DNA of 64,000 bases, taken from contig NZ_ATWL01000010.1 of assembly GCF_000421225.1 (NCBI RefSeq), positions 102,070 to 166,069 of the forward strand. The letters are read 5' to 3'. A program made the translations under genes and the position numbers. Positions 25,963-34,607 of this stretch are shown piece after piece. Within the stretch, counting starts at the first letter, position 1, and every line of letters begins with the position of its first letter. Origin of the DNA: Ruania albidiflava DSM 18029 (lineage in GTDB: Bacteria > Actinomycetota > Actinomycetes > Actinomycetales > Beutenbergiaceae). Under the pieces are notes generated by a model. The model saw only the letters and a program-made list of their open reading frames with translations, was not told the origin of the DNA and did not search any database.

Positions 25963-26357
25963 CGAGCACTGGACGAGCTGAGCGTGGCTGGGCTTCATCT
26001 GCTCGACCAGATCCCCGGTCCCGGCTCAGCGGAGACGGTGAACATCGTCGGGCTGTCCCAGATCAGCGGGGTGGCCAAGGGCACAGTGTCCAAGACCGTG
26101 CAGCGGCTGGAGTCCGCCGGACCGTCTCCCGGCACCGGCTGCCGGGCAACTGCAAGGAGGTGCACCTGCGCCTCACCGAGGTCGGCGTGGAGATCCAGCG
26201 CGCGCAACGGGGACTGCACGAGCAGGTGGGCAGCAGCGTCTCTGCGTTCCTCGGCCGCTACTCGGATGCGGACCTCGAGGTCCTCACCCGCATGCTCGGT
26301 GACCTGCTGGCGATGCCACGGGAGGGCCTGCGGTTCCGGCCGGACCTGCTGCCCTGA
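25963..26357 (+). pseudogene. Remnant of a MarR-family regulator gene
   Basis: The plus strand reads LHLLDQIPGPGSAETVNIVG, LSQISGVAKGTVSKTVQRLE in one frame up to about 26120. It then needs a shift of one missing base to continue VSRHRLPGNCKEVHLRLTEV and on to SAFLGRYSDADLEVLTRMLG with a stop at 26357. These are the recognition helix, wing and C-terminal dimerisation helices of a MarR protein. The N-terminal dimerisation helix is largely missing. The gene is both 5'-truncated and frameshifted. Confidence 0.7.
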
Positions 26358-26382
26358 TCCCCGACCTGCCGCAGTAGACTCT

Positions 26383-26465
26383 CTCGAGACACGGGGTGCC
26401 CCGACGGGGCTGAGAGCACACCCGAGAACCTGAACGAGTTCGGACTCGCGGAGGGATGTCGACCC
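26383..26465 (+). promoter_or_regulatory. TPP riboswitch (thi box) upstream of thiD
   Basis: The conserved THI-element parts are in order: ACGGGGTGCC at 26391, GGGGCTGAGA at 26406, GAACCTGA at 26426, GTTCGGA at 26438 and CGGAGGGATG at 26450. Flanking bases can pair as P1. It would sense thiamine pyrophosphate. The downstream space holds a ribosome-site-masking stem (see 26501-26542), so control is probably at translation initiation. Confidence 0.93.
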
Positions 26466-26500
26466 GAGGTGGTGCCTGGTGCGCCCGCCGCCGGCTGCAC

Positions 26501-26542
26501 GCCTCCTCGCGATCCGGATTCTCCGAGATGACGAGGCGAGGC
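26501..26542 (+). promoter_or_regulatory. SD-sequestering hairpin of thiD
   Basis: GCCTCCTCG at 26501-26509 can pair with CGAGGCGAGGC at 26532-26542 (9 bp, two-base bulge). The second arm contains the GAGGCGAGG ribosome site just before the thiD ATG at 26545. When TPP is bound, this stem would hide the site. It is the likely expression platform of the preceding riboswitch. Confidence 0.6.
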
Positions 26543-26544
26543 AG

Positions 26545-27360
26545 ATGAGGACCATCCCGAACGTGCTGACGATCGCGGGAACCGACCCGACCGGCGGGGC
26601 CGGCATCCAGGCGGACCTGAAGGCGTTCTCCGCACACGGCGCCTACGGGATGAGCGTGATCACCGCCGTGGTCGCGCAGAACACCCGCGGGGTCCGGGGG
26701 TTCGTCCCGCTCGAGGCCGGGTTCGTGGCCGACCAGCTGGCTGCGGTGTGCGAGGACGTACGGGTGGATGCGGTGAAGATCGGGATGGTCGCCGATGCCG
26801 CGATCGCCGAGGCGGTCGCACACGCGCTGGACGCCTACCCGCACGGGCCGGTGGTGCTCGACCCGGTGATGGTTGCCAAGAGCGGACACCACCTGCTGGA
26901 GCCGGACGCTGTCGACGCGGTCCGGGAGCTGCTGATCCCACGCTCGACGATCATCACCCCGAATCTCCCGGAGGCCGCAGTGCTCCTCGGCTCGGGCGGT
27001 GAGGCGCAGAGCATCGAGGAGATGCGGCGTCTCGTCCCGGACCTCCGCGCGCTCGGTCCCGCATGGGTGCTGCTCAAGGGCGGACACCTGGGCGGCGCGG
27101 ACAGCACCGACATCCTCGACGGCGAGACCAGGGTGGAGCTGACCGCAGCGCGGGTGTCCACGGTCAACGACCATGGCACCGGGTGCACGCTGTCGGCGAC
27201 GATCGCGGCGCTGCTGCCCAGGCACGATCTGGTCACGAGCGTCCAGCGCGCCAAGGACTATCTCACCGCGGCGCTGCAGCACGCGGACGAGCTCGACGTG
27301 GGTTCCGGCCACGGACCGGTGCACCACTTCCACGAGCTCTGGGCCGACCCACAGCGGTGA
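26545..27360 (+). CDS. thiD: Hydroxymethylpyrimidine/phosphomethylpyrimidine kinase ThiD
   Basis: Phosphorylates HMP and HMP-P to HMP-PP, the pyrimidine half of thiamine. The 271-residue ribokinase-fold product has [20 protein letters not shown], the VKIGMV strand, [19 protein letters not shown] and the catalytic-site motif [14 protein letters not shown]. Start at 26545 ([10 protein letters not shown]) agrees with the family and with the masked ribosome site. It is preceded by a TPP riboswitch and ends 9 bases from the convergent end of the LLM oxidoreductase gene of the second thi operon. Confidence 0.95.
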   Translation: MRTIPNVLTIAGTDPTGGAGIQADLKAFSAHGAYGMSVITAVVAQNTRGVRGFVPLEAGFVADQLAAVCEDVRVDAVKIGMVADAAIAEAVAHALDAYPHGPVVLDPVMVAKSGHHLLEPDAVDAVRELLIPRSTIITPNLPEAAVLLGSGGEAQSIEEMRRLVPDLRALGPAWVLLKGGHLGGADSTDILDGETRVELTAARVSTVNDHGTGCTLSATIAALLPRHDLVTSVQRAKDYLTAALQHADELDVGSGHGPVHHFHELWADPQR

Positions 27361-27369
27361 GCGACGGCG

Positions 27370-28680
27370 TCAGGCCGCGGACTCGGCGAGGTGGGAACGG
27401 AGGGTCGTGCCCTGGTAGTCACGGCGGAACCGGCCCCGGGCCTGCAGGATCGGGACGACCTGGTCGACGAAGTCCTCCAGCCCGCCCGGGAGGGTCGGCG
27501 GCATGAGGTTGAAGCCGTCGGCGGCCCCGGCGTCTACCCAGCGCAACATCTCGTCGGCCACTGTCTCCGGTGTGCCGACGACGGTGGCATGTCCGCCGCC
27601 GGCGGTGAGCAGCCCGAGCAGCTGCCGGACGGTGGGCTGCTGGCTGTGGATGATCTGCAGCACCGTCGCGTAGCGCCCTTTCGGCCCGGGGAACTCCGCC
27701 AGCGGTGGTAGTGGCGGCACCGGCGCGTCGAGGTCCCACCCGGAGGTGTCGCGGCCGACGAAGAACGCCAGCTGGCGCAACGCGTCCGCCACCGGGAGGC
27801 GGGCGTCCAGCGCCTGTTGGGCACGTCGTGCCTCGGCGTGCGTGGCGGCAACATAGGGGACCAGGCCCGGCATGACGACGACCTGGTCGGGGTTACGACC
27901 GGCGGCGGCAGCCCGTGCCCGGATGTCGCGACGATAGCTGCGGGCGGACGCGAGGTCCCAGGCGACCGCGTAGATGCCCTCGGCACACTGCGCCGCGAGG
28001 TCCCGACCTGGTTCGGAGGCACCAGCCTGGAACAGGACTGGTCGCCCCTGCGGCGGGCTCGGGATGTTCAGCGGTCCGGCGACGTCGAAGAACCGCCCCT
28101 GGTGGTTCAACGGCCGCAGCCGCGTCACGTCCACGTACGCCCCCGCGGGGTCGGCAACGATCGACTCCGGCGGCCACGAGTCCCACAGGCCCTGCAGCAC
28201 GTGCACGAACTCTGCGGCATTCGCATAACGTTCCTCGTGTCCCGGCAACGCGGGCATACCGTGGTTGCGCGCCTCCTCGTCGGTCATGGAGGTGACGATG
28301 TTCATACCGGCGCGGCCGGCGGAGATGTGGTCCAGGCTGGCGATCAGCCGGGCGGCGTGGAACGGGTCCCAGAACGTGCTCGAGACCGTCGTGACCAGCC
28401 CGATCCGCGAGGTGGCGCGGGCCAGCGCGGTCAGCACGGTGATCGGCTCGAGGTACCAGGTCGGACCACGTGCGATCCCACCGCCGATGGACTGGCCGTC
28501 AGCGAGGAAGATCGCATCCAGCCGTCCGCGCTCAGCGGTCCTGGCGAGCTCCTCCCAGTAGCCGATGTCACCGTGCCGGGACGAGCTGGAGCCAGGCGCC
28601 CGCCACGCGGCCGCGTGGTGACCGGCGCCGTGGGCGAACAGGTTCAGGTGCAACTGTGCGGGTCCGGCAGCCGTGCTCAT
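27370..28680 (-). CDS. LLM-class flavin-dependent monooxygenase (NtaA/SnaA/DmoA/DszA type) in the thi operon
   Basis: A 436-residue FMNH2-dependent monooxygenase of the large LLM subgroup. Visible are the N-terminal HLNLFAHGAGHHAAAWR, GRLDAIFLADG, PITVLTALARATSRIGLVTT, the SARxGWNIVT-like ISAGRAGMNIVTSMTDEEAR and QAGASEPGRDLAA. Relatives oxidise aminopolycarboxylates, dimethyl sulfide or dibenzothiophene sulfone, typically at C-N or C-S bonds. It is last in a minus-strand operon thiM-thiE-SDR-LLM behind a TPP riboswitch; its ATG overlaps the SDR stop (TGATG). A role in salvage or breakdown of a thiazole or thiamine-related compound is inferred only from this context. Confidence 0.9.
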   Translation of the reverse strand: MSTAAGPAQLHLNLFAHGAGHHAAAWRAPGSSSSRHGDIGYWEELARTAERGRLDAIFLADGQSIGGGIARGPTWYLEPITVLTALARATSRIGLVTTVSSTFWDPFHAARLIASLDHISAGRAGMNIVTSMTDEEARNHGMPALPGHEERYANAAEFVHVLQGLWDSWPPESIVADPAGAYVDVTRLRPLNHQGRFFDVAGPLNIPSPPQGRPVLFQAGASEPGRDLAAQCAEGIYAVAWDLASARSYRRDIRARAAAAGRNPDQVVVMPGLVPYVAATHAEARRAQQALDARLPVADALRQLAFFVGRDTSGWDLDAPVPPLPPLAEFPGPKGRYATVLQIIHSQQPTVRQLLGLLTAGGGHATVVGTPETVADEMLRWVDAGAADGFNLMPPTLPGGLEDFVDQVVPILQARGRFRRDYQGTTLRSHLAESAA

Positions 28681-29504
28681 CAGTTCGCGACCAGACCACC
28701 GTCGACGAGAAGATTCTGGCCGGTGATCGCCCTCGACCACGGGGAGGCGAAGAACAGCACCGCGTCGGCGAGCTCGGCCGGAGTGGTCACCGAACGCAGC
28801 GGGGTGCCCGCGGCGATACCCTCGAAGACCGCGTCCGGGGTCGCGGCGCTCGCGTCGGTCGTGCGCAGCAGCCCGCCGCTGACCATGTTCACGGTGATCC
28901 CGCGCGGGCCGAGGTCGGCGGCGAACGTGCGGGTCAGCGACAGCAGCGCTGCCTTCGCGGCGGTGTAGTCGTGGTAGGGCACCACCGGGTGCTGGAACAG
29001 GTTCGTCCCGATGTTGATCACACGCCCCGACCCTGCTCTGGCGAACCCGGGCAGGGCCGCCTGGATGACGTTGAGCGCACCCTGCACCGCTCCGGAGAAC
29101 TGCCCGGCGAACGCGGCATAGCCGATCTCGTCGGCCTTCGCCCGCGCGTCGCCGTCGAAGGAGAAGTTCACCAGCGCGTTGTTCACCACGGTGCAGACCG
29201 GCGTGCCGAACGCGGCCTGGGCAGCGGTGAACAGCGTCTGGACCTGATCACGGTCGCGGACATCGGCCGGTACCGCGGTCGCACGGTCCGGATGTGCCGC
29301 CGTGATCTCCTCCGCCGCAGCTGCGCTGGTGACGTAGTCGACGACCACCCTTGCCCCTTCGCGCAGGAAGGCCTCGGTGATGGCGCGGCCCAGACCGCGC
29401 GCTCCCCCGGTGACCAGGACCACCTGCTCAGCAAGCGGCGGTGCGACATGCCCCGAGGACGGTGCAGCTGCAGTGTCCGCGATGGGCGCGGTGTGTGCGG
29501 TCAT
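28680..29504 (-). CDS. Short-chain dehydrogenase/reductase (FabG-like) in the thi operon
   Basis: A 274-residue SDR with an N-terminal extension of about 25 residues, the cofactor motif VVLVTGGARGLGRAI and the active-site YTAAK. The canonical NNAG is NNAL here. Counting back 13 residues from the catalytic Tyr, the usual Ser is a Thr (INIGTNLF), a variation that may alter activity or substrate. The ATG overlaps the thiE stop (ATGA), and the stop overlaps the LLM gene, so it is translated with thiamine genes. Substrate unknown; a partner reaction to the adjacent monooxygenase is plausible. Confidence 0.9.
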   Translation of the reverse strand: MTAHTAPIADTAAAPSSGHVAPPLAEQVVLVTGGARGLGRAITEAFLREGARVVVDYVTSAAAAEEITAAHPDRATAVPADVRDRDQVQTLFTAAQAAFGTPVCTVVNNALVNFSFDGDARAKADEIGYAAFAGQFSGAVQGALNVIQAALPGFARAGSGRVINIGTNLFQHPVVPYHDYTAAKAALLSLTRTFAADLGPRGITVNMVSGGLLRTTDASAATPDAVFEGIAAGTPLRSVTTPAELADAVLFFASPWSRAITGQNLLVDGGLVAN

Positions 29505-30181
29505 GCTGGCGATTTCCTCTCAGTATGGTTTTCTTGCCGAGCGCTGGCCTCCCACGCCCGGACGAGGGTGCGTGCGGCCGCAGCCGGGTCAGGGGCGGCG
29601 CAGATCGCCGAGACCACTGCGACACCTGCCGCACCGGCCCTGCGCAGACCCGGCACGTCCGGTGCACGGATGCCGCCGATGGCGACGCAGGGCAGCTGCG
29701 TGGCGGTGGTCAGCCGCGCGAACCCGTCCACACCGAGAGCCGACGGATGATCAGGCTTCGTGCTCGTGGGGCGGATCACCCCCACGCCGAGATAGTCGAC
29801 GGTGCCGGCAGGGAGGCGAGCGAGCCGGTCCAGGTGCTCCTTGGTGTTGGCAGTGATCCCGATGGTGGCCTCCGGACCGAGCGCTGCTCGTGCCGCTGCG
29901 GCCGTAGCGTCGCCCTGCCCGAGGTGGACGCCGTCCACCGGGATACCGCAGCTTCGGGCCTTGACGACGACGTCCAACCGGTCGTTGACCAGCAGCAGCG
30001 CCCGCCCGGCGATCACCTCCGCCAGCTGCTCCACCTGCCGCAGCTGGCTTGCTGCATCTGAGGTCTTGTCCCGCAGCTGCACCGTACGGACGCCGCCGTC
30101 GACCGCGGCGCGCACCGTCTCCACCACGCCGCGCTCGCCGCACAGCGCAGCGTCGGTCACCAGGTAGATACCGTCGGTCAC
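29501..30181 (-). CDS. thiE: Thiamine-phosphate synthase ThiE
   Basis: Joins HMP-PP and the thiazole phosphate to give thiamine phosphate. The 226-residue TIM-barrel product has [28 protein letters not shown], the phosphate loop [11 protein letters not shown] and VAIGGI. The GTG at 30181 overlaps the thiM stop by four bases. The C-terminus carries about 25 extra charged residues. With thiM and thiD it completes salvage of both halves of thiamine; thiC, thiG and the transporter genes are not in this window. Confidence 0.95.
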   Translation of the reverse strand: MTDGIYLVTDAALCGERGVVETVRAAVDGGVRTVQLRDKTSDAASQLRQVEQLAEVIAGRALLLVNDRLDVVVKARSCGIPVDGVHLGQGDATAAAARAALGPEATIGITANTKEHLDRLARLPAGTVDYLGVGVIRPTSTKPDHPSALGVDGFARLTTATQLPCVAIGGIRAPDVPGLRRAGAAGVAVVSAICAAPDPAAAARTLVRAWEASARQENHTERKSPA

Positions 30182-31002
30182 GCGAGATCGTCCCCCGCGT
30201 CGGCCTCCCGGACCCGGGCGAGGGCCGTGACGTCGGCCGGGGTCACCGTGGACAGCCGGTCGAGGAGCCGTGCTGCGAACGTGCCCGGGCCGGAGGCGCC
30301 GTCGGCGGCGTTCTCGGCAGCGATGCCGTAGACCGTGTGCGCAGCGGTGACCGCGGCCAGGACGGAGTGCTCGCCGCGGACCGCGAGGAACGCAGCGACC
30401 AGCGCCCCCAGGGCGCAGCCACCACCGGTGACCTTCGTCAGCAGCAGGTGCCCGTTGGTCACCCGGTGACCGCTGTGCCCGTCGGTGATGAAGTCCTCTG
30501 GCCCGGAGACGGCGATGACAGTGCCCAGCTCGCGTGCCAGTCGTGCGGCGACGCGGACTGCACGGTCGGTGGAGTCGGTCGCCTCCACGCCCCTGCCGCC
30601 GGCTCCGGCCCCGGCCAGGGCGAGGATCTCCGAGGCGTTGCCGCGCACCGCGGCAGGCTGCCGACCGGCGAGCTCCATGGCTAGCGAGGTGCGGATGGGC
30701 AGCGAACCGATCGCTACCGGGTCCAGCACCCACGGCGTACCGGCGCGGACCGCGGCGCCCACCGCCTCCCGCGCGGCCTCCCGCTGCTCCGGGTTGGGTG
30801 TGCCCAGGTTCACCAGCAGCCCGCCGGCAACCTGGGCGAAGGCCCCCGCTTCCCCCACGATGTCGACCATCGCGGGGGCCGCCCCGGCTGCGAGCAGGAC
30901 GTTGGCGGAGAAGTTCGTCACCACGGAGTTCGTGATGCAGTGCACCAGCGGAGCGGACTCGTGCAGCTGCTCGAGCAGTGTTGCGACGTCAGGTACGGCC
31001 AT
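30178..31002 (-). CDS. thiM: Hydroxyethylthiazole kinase ThiM
   Basis: Phosphorylates the thiazole alcohol THZ in the salvage pathway. The 274-residue product shows [49 protein letters not shown] and the catalytic [17 protein letters not shown]. Start at 31002 ([10 protein letters not shown]) lies 9 bases after a GGAGGGA ribosome site that is locked in a hairpin. It is first in the operon thiM-thiE-SDR-LLM and directly follows a TPP riboswitch. Confidence 0.95.
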   Translation of the reverse strand: MAVPDVATLLEQLHESAPLVHCITNSVVTNFSANVLLAAGAAPAMVDIVGEAGAFAQVAGGLLVNLGTPNPEQREAAREAVGAAVRAGTPWVLDPVAIGSLPIRTSLAMELAGRQPAAVRGNASEILALAGAGAGGRGVEATDSTDRAVRVAARLARELGTVIAVSGPEDFITDGHSGHRVTNGHLLLTKVTGGGCALGALVAAFLAVRGEHSVLAAVTAAHTVYGIAAENAADGASGPGTFAARLLDRLSTVTPADVTALARVREADAGDDLA

Positions 31003-31011
31003 CTCGGTGCT

Positions 31012-31030
31012 TCCCTCCACGGCGGAGGGA
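31012..31030 (-). promoter_or_regulatory. SD-sequestering hairpin of thiM
   Basis: Perfect 7-bp stem: TCCCTCC (31030-31024 on the minus strand), loop GCCGT, then GGAGGGA (31018-31012). GGAGGGA is also the only good ribosome site for the thiM ATG at 31002. Hiding it would block translation, which makes this the probable expression platform of the riboswitch at 31093-31171. Confidence 0.7.
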
Positions 31031-31092
31031 CATCCCGCTGCATCGCTCACCGTGGGAACGAGTGACCGTTCCGGTGCACACCGCGAGGATCT

Positions 31093-31171
31093 GGACCATC
31101 CCTTCGCCAGTACGAACTGGATCAGGTTCGACGGGTGTCATCTCAGCCGGTCTCCCGGCACCCCGTGTCAC
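31093..31171 (-). promoter_or_regulatory. TPP riboswitch upstream of thiM-thiE-SDR-LLM
   Basis: Read on the minus strand the THI element is complete: GACACGGGGTGCC, CCGGCTGAGATGA, ACCCGTCGAACCTGATC, CAGTTCGTACTGGCG and AAGGGATGGTC, with closing P1 bases GAC/GTC. It differs in its variable arm from the riboswitch at 26383, so the two are not a recent duplication. Confidence 0.93.
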
Positions 31172-31230
31172 TGCTCCGATCATAGCCACACCGTGTCATG
31201 AGCTCCCAACACGTCCCGGCGACGAGCGGC

Positions 31231-31896
31231 TCAGCGGTACTGCGCACCGGTGATCGCAGCCACCAGCCCGACCACCACCGCGGCACCGGTCAGGTACACC
31301 CAGCCCCGGCGGCGCGGGCCGCCGCGCACCAGCCAGGTCATCCAGCGCAGGTAGGCGAAGGAGTACACCAGCAGCGCCAGCGTGGGGTAGGCGGCCTGCT
31401 GCAGCAGCTCGGCACCTGCGGGGGACACGTCGCCGATCCGGTCGGCCAGCTCGGCGGGCAGCAGGCGGGCCCGCCGCCCGCCGATCGTCCCGAACGCCAC
31501 CATGATCGTGTAGGCGCCGGCCAGGCCGAGCAGCACCCACCGCCAGCGCGCCACCTGCGGCCGGCGCGTGCCGGGCCGCGGCACCCGGCGCCGCACGGTG
31601 GCACCGCCGCGCACCGTGAGCATCACCCCCACCACCAGCGGTGCGGCGAACAGGAACGCGAGCACGCCGTGCACCAGCGCCACCCCGGTCCTGGCATGCA
31701 GCCGCTCGTCCACGGCGAACAGGCGGGCGAGCACACCTAGGTAGAGCGGCGCGAGCACTACGTACACCAGCAGCAGGGCACCGATGGTGCCCGCGCTTGC
31801 GACGACCACCGTGAGCACCAACCGCACCCGCGACCAGGTCCGGCTGGCTCGGTTCGTCTGGTTCTCGTGCTGGGGTCCGCGCATGTCCTCTGGCAC
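31231..31896 (-). CDS. Hypothetical membrane protein next to nirK
   Basis: 221 residues with about five hydrophobic segments (LVLTVVVASAGTIGALLLVY, VLAFLFAAPLVVGVMLTV, WVLLGLAGAYTIMVAFGTIG, a fourth near LALLVYSFAYL, a fifth near the C-terminus) and an Arg-rich cytoplasmic loop after the second. No family recognised. The start is uncertain between GTG 31896 and ATG 31884; neither has a well-spaced ribosome site. It follows the nitrite reductase gene by 20 bases on the same strand and is likely co-transcribed, so an accessory role in that system is possible. Confidence 0.7.
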   Translation of the reverse strand: MPEDMRGPQHENQTNRASRTWSRVRLVLTVVVASAGTIGALLLVYVVLAPLYLGVLARLFAVDERLHARTGVALVHGVLAFLFAAPLVVGVMLTVRGGATVRRRVPRPGTRRPQVARWRWVLLGLAGAYTIMVAFGTIGGRRARLLPAELADRIGDVSPAGAELLQQAAYPTLALLVYSFAYLRWMTWLVRGGPRRRGWVYLTGAAVVVGLVAAITGAQYR

Positions 31897-31916
31897 CCTA
31901 CGCGGCGCTGGCCTGC

Positions 31917-34607
31917 TCAGTCGGTGACCGCCAGGATTCCGTGCGCCCCGCGCTCGGCGTCGACCATCACGTGCGAGATGAACGGGTAGTGCCCGGCCTC
32001 GGGCAGGGTCAGCTCCACGAACCCACCCTGGGCGGCTGCCAGGGCGAGCGCCTGCGCGCCCCCGTGACCTGCGCCGTCGAGCGGGCCCTGCCCGTCCTTG
32101 AGCAGATAGGCGCCCTCGGAGTAGACGGTGTCGAACTGTCCACCGACCACGTGGAAGCTGCTCGGCCGGTTCGGACCGGCGTCCAGCACCCAGAAGCGCA
32201 CCGTCTCACCGGTGCGGGCGGTCAGCGGTTCCTGGTCGTACTGGCCGGCGATGCCGTTGAAGGTCACGTAGTCCGGGTCCTCGGCGAGCACCTTGTCCGC
32301 ATCCACCTCCGAGGCCTCCCCGGCCTCATGATCCGCCCCCAGGAACGTCTCGGACTGCACCAGCACGTAGCTGCGGTCTACCTCGGGCAGGTCGTCCGGT
32401 TCGATCACCACCGCGCCGAACATGCCGGCCCCGATGTGCACCGACATCGGCTCGGTGGCGCAGTGGTACATCCAGATCCCGGCACGTTCGGCGGTGAAGG
32501 TATAGGTGAGCGACTCCCCCGGCGCGATGGTGCGCATCGGTTCGTCCGGGGCCAGCGCACCGGCGTGGAAGTCGATGGAGTGGCCCATCGACCCGTCGTT
32601 GACCAGGGTGATCTCGAAGGTGTCCCCCACCCGGCCGTGCAGCGTGGGCCCGGGGACCGTACCGCCGAACGTCCACCGCCGCTGCCACACCCCGGGGGCC
32701 ACCTCGAGCTCTACCTCTTCCACCGCCAGGGTGAGGCGGTGGGTGGTCTCGTCGGTCAGCGGCGGCAGCTCAGCGGGCACCACCGCTTCGATCGGGGTGT
32801 CGACGGCGGAAGGCCCTTGGTCCTGTGCGTCACCGTGGTCGGGGCTCGTCCCGGCTGCATCGCCGGTGCCCGCGGTCGGTTCCGGTGCGGCGGCTGCGCC
32901 GCCTTCGGCGAGCACGGTGAAGACCATGCCCATCTGCCGGTGCCCGGCCACGGTGCACCAGCCGTCCAGGTCCTCGCCGACCACGCCGACGTCGAGGGTC
33001 TGGCTCTCCCCGGGGGCGAGCCGGTCGGAGGTCACCCCACCGACGGTCAGGTCGTGCACGGTGGTGGGGTCGTCGTTGGTGAGCTCGATCACCAGCCGGT
33101 CTCCGGCCGGCACGGTGACGGTGTCCGGGACGAAGCGCATGTCCTGGGCGGAGACCTGCACGGTGGTGGTCTCCCCGGTGGCGGCCACCGCGGCCGAGTC
33201 CGCGCCGCTGTCCGAGGTGGTGCCCAGCCCGGCCGCCGCCGGGTCTACCGCCACCCCGACGCTGACCGCGAGCAGCACCGCCACCAGGGCGCCCATCAGC
33301 TGCCCGCGTCGCCAGAACGTCGTCTCCTGCTCCGCGGCGCGCGGCGGTGGGGCCAGCGTGCCTGGCTCACCGGCCTTGCGGCGGGCGGCGAGCGCCACCC
33401 CCACCAGCGGCAGGAACCAGGCGAGGGCCACCAGCACGAGCACGGAGCAGACCACCAGCACCCAGCTGGGCACCGGTAGCAGGCACAGCACGAGAGCCGC
33501 GTTGGCCATCATGATCCGCAGCGCACCGTAGGAGTCGAACGCGGCCGTGGCGGCCTTCACCTTCGCCGGGCCGCCGCCGATGGCCACCGGCAGCAGGTAG
33601 GACAACGCACCCAGGAGCACCTGTGCGGCCACCCCGACCACGAAGATCGCAGTCGCCGGAGTGAAGGCGTTGGCCACCTCGGCCCAGGAATCGGCTCGCG
33701 CCACGGTGATGGCCACCACCACCAGCCCGACGAGCAGCCAGACCAGCCCGGCCGCCACCGAGGCAGCAGCGAAGGAGCGCGGCGGGCGGGTGCGCGCCGG
33801 ACGCAGCAACGCCCGGCCCCACCAGCAGATCCCGAGCGCGTAGACCACGATGCCGGCAAGAGCCAGCGGGCGCTGGTCCACCAGGGTGCCGGCGAGGGTG
33901 AGCAGCAGGGCGCCGGCCAGCACCGGCAGCGCTTGCTTGGCCCACCGTTCGGCGCGCTCGTCGATCCGGGTGCGCAGGATGGTCGGCCACAGGGTGAGCA
34001 GCGTGCCGGTCACCGTCAGCCCCACCCAGCCGAGCAGGTTGACCATGGTGTGCGCCACCAGCAGCCGCCCGTGCCAGTCACCAGGCAGGCCGCGCGCGAG
34101 CAGCACCCCGGCGGTGATGCCCACCGGGAGGAAGGCGCAGGCGGCGAGGTAGTAGCGGATGGTGATGCGGAACCGGCCGGGCAGCGCCCGGCGCAGCCGG
34201 CGCACGAGCTGCACCGCGTGCCAGACCACAGCGACCACCACGGCCGCCGCACCGGCGACGACCAGGGCGAGCTGCGCCGTCGGCACTCCGACGAGCACGG
34301 CCAGGACGCCCAGCAGCAGCAACCAGAGCCGCCTGGCCTGCACCCTCCGGTCGTCCAGCGTGGGCGGGGTCTTCAGCAGCGCCTGGGTGAAATAGGTGCT
34401 CCACACCATGATCGAGTGGGTGATCGCACCGAGCAGCACCAGGTGCACCATGAGCCACCGGGCCGAGGGCACCGCCTGGTGGGCGATGGCGACCACCACG
34501 GCGGCCAGCAGCCAGACCACGGCCGGGTAGTCCCGCAGCGGCCACCGGCCACGGGACGCGTTCGGGCGGCTGGGTGCTGGCGGTGGGGTTCCGGTGGAGA
34601 CCTTCAC
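31917..34607 (-). CDS. nirK: Copper nitrite reductase with N-terminal membrane and cupredoxin domains
   Basis: Reduces nitrite to NO outside the membrane. The 896-residue protein has three parts. About 1-450: many transmembrane helices. About 475-590: a cupredoxin with its own type-1 copper pattern (VHDLTV ... WCTVAGHRQMGM). About 625-896: a two-domain NirK with all ligands, GHSIDFHAG (type-1 and type-2 His and the catalytic Asp, near 674-680), YHCATEPMSVHIGAGMFG near 715, and the last type-2 His in PSSFHVVGG near 818. The extra cupredoxin and membrane part could pass electrons from quinol or cytochrome straight to NirK. The GTG at 34607 overlaps the upstream gene stop (GTGA). Confidence 0.92.
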   Translation of the reverse strand: MKVSTGTPPPAPSRPNASRGRWPLRDYPAVVWLLAAVVVAIAHQAVPSARWLMVHLVLLGAITHSIMVWSTYFTQALLKTPPTLDDRRVQARRLWLLLLGVLAVLVGVPTAQLALVVAGAAAVVVAVVWHAVQLVRRLRRALPGRFRITIRYYLAACAFLPVGITAGVLLARGLPGDWHGRLLVAHTMVNLLGWVGLTVTGTLLTLWPTILRTRIDERAERWAKQALPVLAGALLLTLAGTLVDQRPLALAGIVVYALGICWWGRALLRPARTRPPRSFAAASVAAGLVWLLVGLVVVAITVARADSWAEVANAFTPATAIFVVGVAAQVLLGALSYLLPVAIGGGPAKVKAATAAFDSYGALRIMMANAALVLCLLPVPSWVLVVCSVLVLVALAWFLPLVGVALAARRKAGEPGTLAPPPRAAEQETTFWRRGQLMGALVAVLLAVSVGVAVDPAAAGLGTTSDSGADSAAVAATGETTTVQVSAQDMRFVPDTVTVPAGDRLVIELTNDDPTTVHDLTVGGVTSDRLAPGESQTLDVGVVGEDLDGWCTVAGHRQMGMVFTVLAEGGAAAAPEPTAGTGDAAGTSPDHGDAQDQGPSAVDTPIEAVVPAELPPLTDETTHRLTLAVEEVELEVAPGVWQRRWTFGGTVPGPTLHGRVGDTFEITLVNDGSMGHSIDFHAGALAPDEPMRTIAPGESLTYTFTAERAGIWMYHCATEPMSVHIGAGMFGAVVIEPDDLPEVDRSYVLVQSETFLGADHEAGEASEVDADKVLAEDPDYVTFNGIAGQYDQEPLTARTGETVRFWVLDAGPNRPSSFHVVGGQFDTVYSEGAYLLKDGQGPLDGAGHGGAQALALAAAQGGFVELTLPEAGHYPFISHVMVDAERGAHGILAVTD

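Noticed and set aside
22000..26400. Mobile element carrying the soxR cassette
   Set aside because: Composition and decayed genes suggest transfer, but no transposase, integrase, terminal inverted repeat or target duplication was found.
27361..27369. Possible terminator between thiD and the LLM gene
   Set aside because: Only nine bases separate the two stops and no stem is visible there; termination would have to occur inside the opposing genes.
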